Positions 1-8,119 of a stretch of 32,521 bases of DNA are shown here, in pieces. Origin of the DNA: Desulfovibrionaceae bacterium UBA3823 (GTDB lineage: Bacteria > Desulfobacterota > Desulfovibrionia > Desulfovibrionales > Desulfovibrionaceae); the NCBI GenBank assembly GCA_002369295.1, contig DFDR01000084.1:1-32521 (forward strand). The letters are read 5' to 3'. The notes beneath the pieces are model-generated. The model made no database searches and had not been told where the DNA came from. It worked only from the letters and a program-made list of their open reading frames with translations. Numbering within the stretch: position 1 is the first letter of the stretch; the number at the start of each line of letters is the position of its first letter. Both the position numbers and the translations under genes were made by a program.

Positions 1-343
1 TTTTTCACGAGTTCTGGGAGATGATTTCGGGAGTCCAATGAGCCGTTCGGGGTGATTCCAGCCCATCTGAAAGCGAATAGAGACCCCTTTCTGAAAAAAG
101 TTCAGAAAAAGGCCATATGGGGGAGGTGCGGGCGGGGGCGCTCACGGATTCAGGGCCACATATGGCGATTGCGGTGCGCAACGCCCAGCAACGATGCCCC
201 CGCAGCCCGCATGCAGCCGTTGCCGTGCATAGGCATCGCCAGTGTGCGCCCGAGGGTGTCCAGATGGAGAAAAGGCGCTCCGGCACTTCCCTCAGGAAAG
301 GCCAGAGCGCCCTGCTGTTCATGGTCAGCGGTGCCTGTGCAGG
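1..343. other. Window edge, no gene recognised
   Basis: No convincing coding sequence is visible downstream of iorB. Open frames here have no ribosome binding site or recognisable protein signature. The only structured element is the hairpin at 268-311, listed separately. Confidence 0.5.
268..311 (-). terminator. Intrinsic terminator after iorB
   Basis: On the minus strand a perfect 7-bp outer stem (GGCGCTC/GAGCGCC, plus-strand 274-280 and 305-311) is extended by GGC/GCC and an inner CTTTCC/GGGAAG helix, then followed by TTTTCT. It lies about 33 bases beyond the iorB stop codon, the expected place for the end of an iorAB transcript. The U-tract is short, so termination may be partial. Confidence 0.6.
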
Positions 344-952
344 CTACCTGCAGTTTTCCTCGAAGACCTTGCGGCCAAGTTCGAGGGCCTTGAGGTTGAC
401 CGCCTGCAGCTTGGGCGGCAGGAAGCGCTTCAGGGCGTCCTCGAAGACGTCTACGCCGAAGGGAAGGATGCCGGAGGCGCAGACGGCTGCCAGAAGGACG
501 GTATTGCCCGCCTGCACGGCGCCGGCCTGGATGCCGAGGTCGCGGCAGGGGAGGAAGTGCACTGCGCCCGCCTGCTTGGCGACCTTGGCCTTGATCTCGT
601 CGAGGGAAGGATAGGTCTCCTTGCCGAGGTTGACGCCCACGGGCGTCATGGGATCGGTGCTGGAAAAGACGGTGCCGCCGGGACGCAGGTAGGGCATGCC
701 ACGCAGGGTCTCGAGGGGCTCGAAGCCGAGGAGGAGGTCCGCCTCGCCGAGGTCGAGCTTGGGAGAGCGCCACCCGCCCAGCAGGAGGACGGACTGCACG
801 ACGCCGCCGCGCTGGGCCATGCCGTGCACCTCGCCGGCCACGACATCGAGGCCGGCATGGAGGGCGGTGCGGGCGAGCAGCGAGGTGGCCGTGAGGGAGC
901 CCTGGCCGCCGACGCCAGTGAAGTAGATGCGGATCTTGTTCTGGGTTTCCAT
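344..952 (-). CDS. iorB: Indolepyruvate ferredoxin oxidoreductase, beta subunit
   Basis: The 202-residue protein is the small (gamma-domain-like) subunit of indolepyruvate:ferredoxin oxidoreductase. This enzyme oxidatively decarboxylates aryl 2-oxo acids from aromatic amino acid transamination to aryl-acetyl-CoA, passing electrons to ferredoxin in the cytoplasm. The N-terminus carries the family signature FTGVGGQGSLTATSLLA followed by GEVHGMAQRGGVVQS, both characteristic of 2-oxoacid oxidoreductase gamma domains. Length matches the usual size of about 200 residues. The ATG is preceded by AGGGAGG at good spacing and sits only 12 bases after the iorA stop, so the two genes are translationally close and surely cotranscribed. 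A terminator follows at 268-311. Confidence 0.93.
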   Translation of the reverse strand: METQNKIRIYFTGVGGQGSLTATSLLARTALHAGLDVVAGEVHGMAQRGGVVQSVLLLGGWRSPKLDLGEADLLLGFEPLETLRGMPYLRPGGTVFSSTDPMTPVGVNLGKETYPSLDEIKAKVAKQAGAVHFLPCRDLGIQAGAVQAGNTVLLAAVCASGILPFGVDVFEDALKRFLPPKLQAVNLKALELGRKVFEENCR

Positions 953-964
953 GTCGAGCCTCCC

Positions 965-2821
965 TTATCCACGCTTCACGAGTTTGAAGGCCTTGGGCGC
1001 GATCTGCAGGCACATGCCGCAGCCCGTGCACAGGGTGTCGTCCACGGCGTATTCGCCGTTCCTGCGGCAGAAGGCGGGACACGCGAAGGTCTCGAAGCAG
1101 CGCTTCGCGTCGTCGCCCTGCTGGGAGACCACGGCATAGCGCTCCATGCCCATCTTGAGACGCCTGCGGGCGTAGAGGGCGCAGGGCTCTTCGGAGATGA
1201 GCACGCGCACGCCCTTCATGCCCTTGAACTCCTCGAAGGCCTTGACCACGCTCTTCAGGCTGAAGGCCTTGACCTTCTTGATCTGCTCGACGCCGAAGCC
1301 CCTGACGATGGACTCGATGTCGAGGTGGGCGCAGAGGTCGCCGAGCATGTCCTGGCGCATGCCGGGGTTGGGCTGATGGCCGGTCATGGCTGTGGTGCCG
1401 TTGTCGAGGATGACGACGATGATGTCGACCTTGTTGAAGACGGCGTTGGCCAGGCCCGTCATGCCGGAGTGGAAGAAGGTGGAGTCGCCGATGAAGCCGA
1501 CCACGGTCTTGCCGGAGCCGATGGCAAAGCCGGAGCCGCCGGAGACCGAGGAGCCCATGCAGAAGAGGAAGTCGGCGCAGCGCAGCGGCGGCAGCATGCC
1601 GAGGGTGTAGCAGCCGATGTCGCTCGAGTAGTAGACGTCGTCGCCGAAGACCTGGCGGGCTGCATAGAACACGGCCCTGTGGGAGCAGCCGGCGCAGAGG
1701 TTCGGCGGACGGCCGGGGAGATTGGGTTCGGGCTCGTTGACGGCCACCTCGCAGGAGCCGCCGAACCAGGCTGCCAGGGCCTGGCGCAGCAGGGTGGTGG
1801 AATACTCGTTCTGGATGGTCAGCACGCCGCCCTTGCCGGCGATCTCGCAGGCAATCCCGCGCTTCTGGGCCAGGGCGCGCACGTAGGTCTCGAGGAGGGG
1901 ATCGTTTTCCTCGAGCACGAGGACGCGCCGGCAGTCCTTCAGGAAGGCGGCAATCTTCTCGTCGGGCAGGGGCCAGGTCATGCCGAGCTCGAGCACGCGC
2001 ACCTTCTCTTCCCAGCCTTCGGCCATGAGGGCGTCGGCAAGGTAGTTGCGCGAGGCGCCGGAGACGATGACGCCGTCGGCCGGACAGGAGGCGGGCACGG
2101 TGACCCTGTTGTAGGGGCTGGCCTCGGAAATGGCCTGGGCCTTGGCCATCTGCTGCTCCAGCGCGATGTGGCGCAGGCGGGAAACGGCGGGCACGGGGAC
2201 GAAGCGCCTGGGGTTGCGCTCGAAGGGAACCTTGGGCTGCTCGGCGTCGGGAAGCGCGCCGAAGACCACGGCGCCGCGCATGTGGCTGACGCGGGTGGTG
2301 GTGCGCAGGAGCACGGGCTGCTCGAGCTCGCGGGCGACGCGGAAGGCCTCTTTGGTCATGTCCTTGGCTTCCTGGGCCGTGGCGGGCTCGAAGCAGGGCA
2401 GGGACGCAGCCCTGGCGTAGTTGCGGTTGTCCTGCTCGTTCTGGGAAGAGTGGAAGCCGGGATCGTCGGCGGAGAGCACCACGAGGCCGCCGGGCAGGCC
2501 GGTGTAGGCCGTGGTGAAGAGGGGATCGGCTGCCACGTTGAGGCCCACGTGCTTCATGGTGACGAGGGCCATGGCGCCGGACAGGGCCGCGCCGCAGGCC
2601 ACTTCCATGGCCACCTTCTCGTTCACCGAGTACTGCATGTAGTAGCGCGTGCCTGCGCCCCCTATCTTGTAGAAGGTGTCCGGCACCTCGGAGGACGGGG
2701 TGCCCGGGTAGCAGGTGACAACGTGGACGCCGGCCTCGAGGGCGCCGCGCACGATGGCCTCGTTGCTGAGCAGAAGGTGCCGCTCGCCCTGTTTGCCCTC
2801 AAGGAGGGGATTTGCGCTCAT
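965..2821 (-). CDS. iorA: Indolepyruvate ferredoxin oxidoreductase, alpha subunit
   Basis: This 618-residue protein is the thiamine-diphosphate-binding large subunit partnering IorB. It begins with the pyrimidine-binding domain (YPGTPSSEVPDTFYKIGG near residue 39), has LCAGCSHRAVFYAAR in the middle, and a TPP/Mg motif GDSTFFHSGMTG with the downstream DN of VVILDNGTT. The last 45 residues are the ferredoxin-like tail that normally holds two [4Fe-4S] clusters. Here only six cysteines remain (C575, C581, C585, C598, C601, C604): two expected first-cluster ligands are G569 and A572, and the last ligand of the second motif is A608. Length is normal. The start is supported by GGAGG seven bases upstream. 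Only about 45 bases separate it from the terminator of the upstream gene and no clear promoter is visible there, so some transcription may come by read-through. Confidence 0.93.
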   Translation of the reverse strand: MSANPLLEGKQGERHLLLSNEAIVRGALEAGVHVVTCYPGTPSSEVPDTFYKIGGAGTRYYMQYSVNEKVAMEVACGAALSGAMALVTMKHVGLNVAADPLFTTAYTGLPGGLVVLSADDPGFHSSQNEQDNRNYARAASLPCFEPATAQEAKDMTKEAFRVARELEQPVLLRTTTRVSHMRGAVVFGALPDAEQPKVPFERNPRRFVPVPAVSRLRHIALEQQMAKAQAISEASPYNRVTVPASCPADGVIVSGASRNYLADALMAEGWEEKVRVLELGMTWPLPDEKIAAFLKDCRRVLVLEENDPLLETYVRALAQKRGIACEIAGKGGVLTIQNEYSTTLLRQALAAWFGGSCEVAVNEPEPNLPGRPPNLCAGCSHRAVFYAARQVFGDDVYYSSDIGCYTLGMLPPLRCADFLFCMGSSVSGGSGFAIGSGKTVVGFIGDSTFFHSGMTGLANAVFNKVDIIVVILDNGTTAMTGHQPNPGMRQDMLGDLCAHLDIESIVRGFGVEQIKKVKAFSLKSVVKAFEEFKGMKGVRVLISEEPCALYARRRLKMGMERYAVVSQQGDDAKRCFETFACPAFCRRNGEYAVDDTLCTGCGMCLQIAPKAFKLVKRG

Positions 2822-2866
2822 AGAAAAACCTCCGTGCCGGGGCTGGGCCCGGCGACATGATGCCTG

Positions 2867-2897
2867 AAAAAAAACGGTTCCCCCTGCGGGAGAACCG
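2867..2897 (-). terminator. Strong intrinsic terminator between TPR gene and iorA
   Basis: On the minus strand the stem CGGTTCTCCC / GGGGGAACCG (ten pairs with one G-T wobble, loop GCA; plus-strand 2875-2897) is followed directly by eight T residues (2867-2874). It starts about 20 bases after the stop of the TPR gene and separates the slyD-glnN-TPR group from iorAB. Confidence 0.88.
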
Positions 2898-2918
2898 GCT
2901 ACGGTTCAGATGCTGAAT

Positions 2919-3644
2919 CTACTGGGCCTTGGGGGCAGGACTGGCGGGAGCGGGAGCGGGCTCTTCGGCCTGCTTGAGCATCCGCACCTCCTTCGCGCGG
3001 GCGCGGTAGTAGTCGGCCATGAGCCCTTCGGACTGGACCGCCACCTGCTCGAAGGCGGAGGCTGCCAGATCGGCCTTGCCGGCCTTGGCGGCGGCTTCGC
3101 CCAGCATGGCGCGCACCTGCATCGAGGCCTCCTTGGGCAGCTTGGCCGCGATGGGCTCGAGAATCTTCAGCCCCTCGTCGAACTTGCCGGCCGCGAAGAG
3201 CGAGCCGGCTTCGTTGACCGAGCCGAGCACGCCCAGGGGCATGTCGGCCAGGGAGCGGGCCACCCTGCCGTAGGCCTCGGCGGCCTTGGCGTAGTTCTGC
3301 TGGGCCAGGGCGCTCTGGGCCTCGACGGCGTAGACGGTGGCCTGCAGCCTCGCCGGCGCGTCCTTGGCGAGCTTTTCAAGGGTGTCCAGCTGCTCCGGCG
3401 CGGGCCGCTGGTGCATAATCTGGCCAAGCTCGCCCTGCAGCGCCTCCTGCTGGCTCTGCGTGTGCCAGCGCCAAGCGCCGGCCACGGCAAGGGCCGCGAG
3501 CAGGCCCACGACAACGCCGATGATGAGCTTGGCATTGTTCACGATGAACTGCAGAAGCGGACGGGTCTCCTGCGTCACCTCGGACTCGATGTCGCGGAGG
3601 AGGGAGGGATCCGCCGTCAGCGGCGTATTCTGTACTTGCGCCAT
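2919..3644 (-). CDS. Membrane-anchored tetratricopeptide-repeat-like protein
   Basis: The 241-residue protein has a short cytoplasmic N-terminus, one membrane segment at about residues 38-57 (AKLIIGVVVGLLAALAVAGA), and a helical region of alternating Ala/Leu-rich repeats (for example QQNYAKAAEAYGRVARSLAD) typical of TPR-like folds of the YfgM type. The C-terminus is Pro/Ala-rich. YfgM-type proteins act in envelope protein quality control with the Sec translocon; that role here is only an analogy. The start has AAGGAGAA seven bases upstream. It follows glnN by 39 bases without a terminator, and its own terminator follows. The membrane anchor plus repeats are seen; the function is not known. 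Confidence 0.75.
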   Translation of the reverse strand: MAQVQNTPLTADPSLLRDIESEVTQETRPLLQFIVNNAKLIIGVVVGLLAALAVAGAWRWHTQSQQEALQGELGQIMHQRPAPEQLDTLEKLAKDAPARLQATVYAVEAQSALAQQNYAKAAEAYGRVARSLADMPLGVLGSVNEAGSLFAAGKFDEGLKILEPIAAKLPKEASMQVRAMLGEAAAKAGKADLAASAFEQVAVQSEGLMADYYRARAKEVRMLKQAEEPAPAPASPAPKAQ

Positions 3645-3683
3645 AAACGCATTCTCCTTCTAAGGGAAGTCGGGAAAGGGCTG

Positions 3684-5876
3684 CTACTTGCAGAAGAGGA
3701 TTTCCTGATAGTTTGGCAGGGGCCAGAGGTCGGCCGGCACCTCGCACTCGATGCGGTCGGCCACGGCGCGCAGGAGCCCGAGCACCGGCAGGACCTCCTC
3801 GCAGTAGCGGCGGGCTTGCTTGAGGCTGTCCTGGACGCGCTCGGCCTTGGCGCAGGTCTCCTCGAGCTTGGCCGTCTGGTCCTGGAGCAGGCGCAGATCA
3901 TTGGTCACGGCGTCGAGGGAGGCGGTGCGCACGTCCTTGCCTATGGCCTGCATGGCCTGGGCGGTCTGGGCAAGCTCGCGCTGCCAGCGCACGGCGGCCG
4001 GGAAGACGACGGTGCGCGCCATGCGCACGGCGATGGTGGCCTCGGTGCGTATGGTCTTGCAGTACTGCTCCAGATAGATCTCCTCCCTGGCCTTGAGCTC
4101 GGCGCTGTTCATGATGTGCAGGCGCTCGTAGAGCTCCATGACTTCGGGCTTGACGAGCTCGGGAATGGCTTCGGGGGTGTTGCGCAGATTGGGCAGTCCC
4201 CGGCGCACCGCCTCCTTGTGCCAGACGTCGGAGTAGCCGTCGCCGTTGAAGATGACGGCGCTGTGCTCTTCGATGCAGTGGCACACGAAGCTCTGCACGG
4301 CGTCGTTGAAGCTCTTGCCGGCCGCCGTCTCGCGCTCCAGCCAGTCGGCTGCAAAGCCGAGGGAGTCGGCCATCATGGCGTTGAGGGCCGTGATGGAGTC
4401 GGCTGCCGACTGCGAGGACCCGAGGGCCCTGAACTCGAAGCGGTTGCCGACGAAGGCCACGGGGCTCGTGCGGTTGCGGTCGCCGGGATCCGTGGGCAGC
4501 GGAGGCAGGGTGTCGACGCCTATCTTCATGACGCGCTTCTTCGCGCCCTGCCCGGCATGCTCCAGATGGCCGGAGCGGTAGGCCTCGAAGACGCTGGTGA
4601 GCTGATCGCCGAGGAAGATGGACATGATGGCCGGCGGCGCCTCGTTGGCGCCCAGACGGTGGTCGTTGCTGGCCGAGGCCACGGTGGCGCGCAGAAGCCC
4701 GCCGTACTTGTGCACGGAGCGGATCATGGCGCAGCAGAAGACCAGGAACTTGGCGTTGGACTGCGGGGTGTCGCCGGGATCGAAGAGGGTGCCGAGATCG
4801 GCATTGCCTATGGAGTAGTTGACATGCTTGCCCGAGCCGTTGATGCAGCTGAAGGGCTTCTCGTGCAGCAGGCACTTGAGGCCGTAGTGCTTGGCCGTAT
4901 TGCGCAGCGTGGACATGATCTGGTGGTTGTGGTCCACGGCGAGGTTGGCGGCCTCGAAGAGGGGGGCGATTTCGTACTGGCTCGGCGCGACCTCGTTGTG
5001 GCGGGTCTGCACCGGCACGGCGAGCTTGTAGAGCTCGCGCTCGACCTCCATCATGAAGGAGAGCACGCGCTGGGGGATGACGCCGAAGTACTGGTCGCTG
5101 AACTCCTGGCCCTTGGCAGGGCGCGCACCGAAGAGGGTGCGGCCCGTGACCATGAGGTCGCTGCGGGCGAAGTTGAAATTGTTGTCGATCAGGAAGTATT
5201 CCTGCTCGAGGCCGGCATAGGCCACGACCGGCAGATCCGTCTCGATGCCGAAGAGCTTGAGCACGCGGCTGGCCTGGCGGTTGAGGGCCTGGCCGGAGCG
5301 GATCATGGGCGTCTTCTTGTCGAGCGCCACGCCCGTCCAGGAGAGGAACATGGTGGGGATGCAGAGGAAGACGCCGTTGGGGTTCTCCTGCACGTAGGCC
5401 GGCGAGGTCACGTCCCAGGCGGTGTAGCCCCTGGCCTCGAAGGTGGAGCGCAGGCCGCCCGAGGGGAAGGAGGAGCCGTCGGCCTCGCCGCGGATGAGCA
5501 TGGAGCCGGAAAACTCGGCGATCACGCCGCCGTTGCCGTCCGGGGTGAAGAAGCTGTCGTGCTTCTCCGCCGTCTGGCCGGTGAGGGGATAGAAGATGTG
5601 GGTGTAGTGCGTGGCGCCCTTCTCAATGGCCCAGTCCTTCATGACCGCGGCCACCGTGTCGGCAATGGCCGGGTCCATGGTCTCGCCGTAGCGTATGGTC
5701 TTCTGCAGGGAGCGGTAGACCTGCTTGGGCAGGCGCTCGCGCATGACCTTGTCGTTGAAGACGTTGCAGCCGTAGATGTCCATGGGCCGCGTTTCGTGGA
5801 AGTTGAAGGCCGAAGGCTGGGGCTTGTAGGTCGTGACCGCCTGGATGGCGCTGAGGCGGGCGCTGCTGGTGCTCAT
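3684..5876 (-). CDS. glnN: Glutamine synthetase type III
   Basis: The protein has 730 residues, the normal size of GSIII and much longer than GSI (about 470) or GSII (about 350). It makes glutamine from glutamate, ammonia and ATP in the cytoplasm, usually as a dodecamer of two stacked hexamers. Family hallmarks are visible: [19 protein letters not shown] near residue 33, the [20 protein letters not shown] block near residue 87, and the ATP/glutamate-site segment [12 protein letters not shown] followed by [19 protein letters not shown]. No adenylylation site is expected in this type. It lies 29 bases after the FKBP isomerase stop and ahead of the TPR gene, so the three genes look like one transcript. 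No NtrC or sigma54 promoter could be recognised upstream of the group. Confidence 0.95.
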   Translation of the reverse strand: MSTSSARLSAIQAVTTYKPQPSAFNFHETRPMDIYGCNVFNDKVMRERLPKQVYRSLQKTIRYGETMDPAIADTVAAVMKDWAIEKGATHYTHIFYPLTGQTAEKHDSFFTPDGNGGVIAEFSGSMLIRGEADGSSFPSGGLRSTFEARGYTAWDVTSPAYVQENPNGVFLCIPTMFLSWTGVALDKKTPMIRSGQALNRQASRVLKLFGIETDLPVVAYAGLEQEYFLIDNNFNFARSDLMVTGRTLFGARPAKGQEFSDQYFGVIPQRVLSFMMEVERELYKLAVPVQTRHNEVAPSQYEIAPLFEAANLAVDHNHQIMSTLRNTAKHYGLKCLLHEKPFSCINGSGKHVNYSIGNADLGTLFDPGDTPQSNAKFLVFCCAMIRSVHKYGGLLRATVASASNDHRLGANEAPPAIMSIFLGDQLTSVFEAYRSGHLEHAGQGAKKRVMKIGVDTLPPLPTDPGDRNRTSPVAFVGNRFEFRALGSSQSAADSITALNAMMADSLGFAADWLERETAAGKSFNDAVQSFVCHCIEEHSAVIFNGDGYSDVWHKEAVRRGLPNLRNTPEAIPELVKPEVMELYERLHIMNSAELKAREEIYLEQYCKTIRTEATIAVRMARTVVFPAAVRWQRELAQTAQAMQAIGKDVRTASLDAVTNDLRLLQDQTAKLEETCAKAERVQDSLKQARRYCEEVLPVLGLLRAVADRIECEVPADLWPLPNYQEILFCK

Positions 5877-5905
5877 GGTGCTTCCTGATCAGCCGGAAGG
5901 GCTGC

Positions 5906-6433
5906 TTAGTTGACGGAGAGAATTTCGATGTCGAAGACGAGGTCCTTGCCGGCCATGGGGTTGTTGGCGTCGAGGGTGAGCTCGACGGCATCGACCTCGG
6001 AAATCACGGCGTACATGGTGCCCTGCTCGTTGGAAAGCTGGATGGGGGTGCCCACCACGCAGGGGATGCTGTCCGGCACCTGCTCCCTCGGCACCGTGAA
6101 GATGAGATTCTTGTCCACCGGGCCGTAGGCCTGGTCGCAGGGGATCTCCACGGTGAAGCGGTCGCCTGCGGCATGGCCCTTCACGGCGTTCTCGAAGCCG
6201 GGAATCATGCTGTGCCTGCCGACCGTGAACTCGAGGGGCTCGCGCCCCTCCTGGCGGGAGGAGTCGAACTGCGTTCCGTCAGGGAAGGTGCCGACGTAGT
6301 GGACCTTCACCGTGTCGCCGTTCTCGATGCCGGAGGCGATGCGCCTGTTCTCTTCCATGGCCTCGGCCATGTCCCTGTCCTGCATCTCCTTGATGCCCTT
6401 CTTCACGGCTTCGCTGTTCATCAGATCACTCAT
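5906..6433 (-). CDS. slyD: FKBP-type peptidyl-prolyl cis-trans isomerase (SlyD-like)
   Basis: The 175-residue protein has an N-terminal helix of about 40 residues and an FKBP domain: IENGDTVKVHYVGTFPDGTQFDSS, the segment GRHSMIPGFENAVKGHAAGDRFTVEI, then an inserted-flap region (AYGPVDKNLIFTVPREQVPD) and the closing strands NNPMAGKDLVFDIEIL. The GHAAGD and NNPLAGK-like elements are characteristic of SlyD/FkpB-type isomerases, which speed proline isomerisation and act as chaperones. There is no histidine-rich nickel-binding tail, so it is not a full classical SlyD. The reading frame is open far upstream, but the ATG at 6433 is chosen because GGAGA lies seven bases before it and homology begins there. 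First gene of the slyD-glnN-TPR group. Confidence 0.88.
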   Translation of the reverse strand: MSDLMNSEAVKKGIKEMQDRDMAEAMEENRRIASGIENGDTVKVHYVGTFPDGTQFDSSRQEGREPLEFTVGRHSMIPGFENAVKGHAAGDRFTVEIPCDQAYGPVDKNLIFTVPREQVPDSIPCVVGTPIQLSNEQGTMYAVISEVDAVELTLDANNPMAGKDLVFDIEILSVN

Positions 6434-6811
6434 GCTCTGGTCTCCATGGGGGAAGGAGGGCCCTTCCGCCCGGTTGGCGTTCGCTGGGGAAAGGGGCCTC
6501 GCACAAGGGCCCGGAGGGGCCTCAGGGTCAGCGCCCCGGCATTGGGAATAGCCCTCGTCCATACCCGAAATTACAGGCTGAGGCAAGCAGGCCGCGCGAC
6601 CGGATCCTGCCTGAATCCGGGGGGAGAAGGCCCGCGGCAAAACACCCCTGCGCGCGTCTGGCGCAACGCCTCCCGCCACGCTTCCCGGAGGCCTTTGGAT
6701 GCAGCTTTTTTCCTGCAAAACCAAAGTCTTGACAGAGCGAAGCCTCGCCACGCATAATACTTTTTCCCTGTCTCTGAAGGCAGGCGACTTCAACGCCAGC
6801 GAGGTGCACCC
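6434..6811. promoter_or_regulatory. Divergent intergenic control region, slyD / lysA
   Basis: A gene-free stretch of 378 bases. It contains the lysA promoter (6729-6758) and a perfect short inverted repeat CCGGAT/ATCCGG (6600-6605 and 6615-6620, nine-base loop). No riboswitch fold of lysine-box size is visible: the predicted lysA leader is only about 45 bases. A minus-strand promoter for slyD must lie here but I could not pick a convincing one. Confidence 0.5.
6729..6758 (+). promoter_or_regulatory. Sigma70-type promoter for lysA
   Basis: A consensus -35 TTGACA (6729-6734) and a -10 CATAAT (6753-6758) are separated by 18 bases; five of six -10 positions match. Predicted transcription start is near 6765, giving a short leader to the lysA ATG at 6812. 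Confidence 0.7.
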
Positions 6812-8077
6812 ATGTCCGACATCCGCTCGTCCTACACGGACGACATCAACTTCTACAGGGGCTGGTCCGCCAGGTCCCTGGCCGAGCGCTACGGCACGCC
6901 CCTCTACGTCTACAGCGAGGCGGTGCTCCGCGCCCGCTGCCGTGAGCTTATGGCCATGTGTCCGGTGGAGGGCTTCGGCGTGAACTACTCCGTCAAGGCC
7001 AACACCAACCCGGCCATCCTCGCCGTCTGCCGCGAGGAGGGCCTCACCGTGGACGCCATGAGTCCGGGCGAGCTCTACATGGACGAACTTGCGGGCTTCG
7101 GTCCGGACAAGATCCTCTACATCTCCAACAACATCGACCCCGAGGAGATGCGCAGCGCCATAGCCCGCCATCTCACCGTCAGCGTCGACTCCCTGGCACA
7201 GCTTGAACTCTACGGCTCCCTCAATCCGGGCGGCGACGTCATGATCCGCATCAATCCGGGCATTGGCGAAGGCCACAGCGACAAGGTGATCACCGCCGGC
7301 AAGGAAACCAAGTTCGCCATCTCGCCGGAGCTGCTCGGCGAGGCCTTCGCCCTGCTCGAAAAGCACGGCCTGCGCCTGCGCGGCGTGAACCAGCACATCG
7401 GCTCCCTGTTCATGCAGCCCGACGGCTACCTCAAGGCCGCAGGCATCCTGCTCGCCTGCGTCAAGGCCTTCCCCCGCAAGCTCAGAGACCAGATCGAGAT
7501 CCTCGACTTCGGCGGAGGCTTCGGCATCCCCTACCGCAAATACGACGGCGAGGCCCGTCTCGACCTCAAGGCCCTGGGCGAAGACCTGGCCCGCCAGTGC
7601 GAAGCCTACCGCCAGGAAACCGGCTACCGCGGCCGCTTCCTCGTGGAGCCCGGCCGCTACGTCGTCGCCGAGTCGGGCATCCTGCTCGGCCGCGTCGAGG
7701 CGGTCAAGAACAACGGCGAGAACCGCTACGCCGGCACGAACGTCGGCTTCAGCGTCCTGGTGCGCCCCGCCATGTACGGCTCCTACCACGACTTCGAAAT
7801 CTACGCGGAGCGCCAGGAGGATCGCCCCCTCATGGAGCAGACCGTGACGGGCAACATCTGCGAGTCCGGCGACGTGCTTGCCAAGAAGCGCCTCCTGCCC
7901 GAAATCAAGGAGGGCGACATTCTGGGCGTGCTCGATGCCGGCGCCTACGGCTACGCCATGGCCTCCACCTACAACCAGCGCCTGCGCCCCGCCGAAGTGC
8001 TGATCCGCGAGGACGGCACGCTCCAGCTCATCCGCAGGCGCGAAACCTTCGAAGACCTGGCGGCGGCCCTCTGCTAG
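6812..8077 (+). CDS. lysA: Diaminopimelate decarboxylase
   Basis: The 421-residue PLP enzyme catalyses the last step of lysine synthesis, meso-diaminopimelate to L-lysine and CO2, in the cytoplasm. It is a fold-type III decarboxylase: the Schiff-base lysine is K62 in VNYSVKAN, the phosphate-binding glycine loop is DFGGGFGIP (about 232-240), the substrate-contact EPGRYVVAESG follows at 279, and the second-subunit catalytic cysteine is C350 in GNICESGDVLAK. NICESGDVLA distinguishes LysA from ornithine or carboxynorspermidine decarboxylases. Length matches the family. GAGG precedes the ATG and a good promoter lies 54-83 bases upstream. The MATE gene follows after 42 bases and may be cotranscribed. 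Confidence 0.95.
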   Translation: MSDIRSSYTDDINFYRGWSARSLAERYGTPLYVYSEAVLRARCRELMAMCPVEGFGVNYSVKANTNPAILAVCREEGLTVDAMSPGELYMDELAGFGPDKILYISNNIDPEEMRSAIARHLTVSVDSLAQLELYGSLNPGGDVMIRINPGIGEGHSDKVITAGKETKFAISPELLGEAFALLEKHGLRLRGVNQHIGSLFMQPDGYLKAAGILLACVKAFPRKLRDQIEILDFGGGFGIPYRKYDGEARLDLKALGEDLARQCEAYRQETGYRGRFLVEPGRYVVAESGILLGRVEAVKNNGENRYAGTNVGFSVLVRPAMYGSYHDFEIYAERQEDRPLMEQTVTGNICESGDVLAKKRLLPEIKEGDILGVLDAGAYGYAMASTYNQRLRPAEVLIREDGTLQLIRRRETFEDLAAALC

Positions 8078-8119
8078 CCGGCCGGCCCGCGCTCCCCAGC
8101 CAGCATCCCAGACCGAACC

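Noticed and set aside
242..2860. Very long plus-strand open frame (about 870 codons) opposite iorAB
   Set aside because: It lies antisense to recognised genes, has a Gly/Ala/Val/Leu/Asp/Glu/His-biased composition typical of the reverse strand of GC-rich genes, and no ribosome binding site or domain.
2910..5888. Long plus-strand open frame (about 990 codons) opposite the TPR gene and glnN
   Set aside because: Same artefact: mirror of high third-position G+C in well-supported minus-strand genes.
6600..6810. Possible lysine riboswitch or attenuator ahead of lysA
   Set aside because: The promoter at 6729-6758 leaves a leader of only about 45 bases, too short for a lysine riboswitch, and no terminator hairpin is present.
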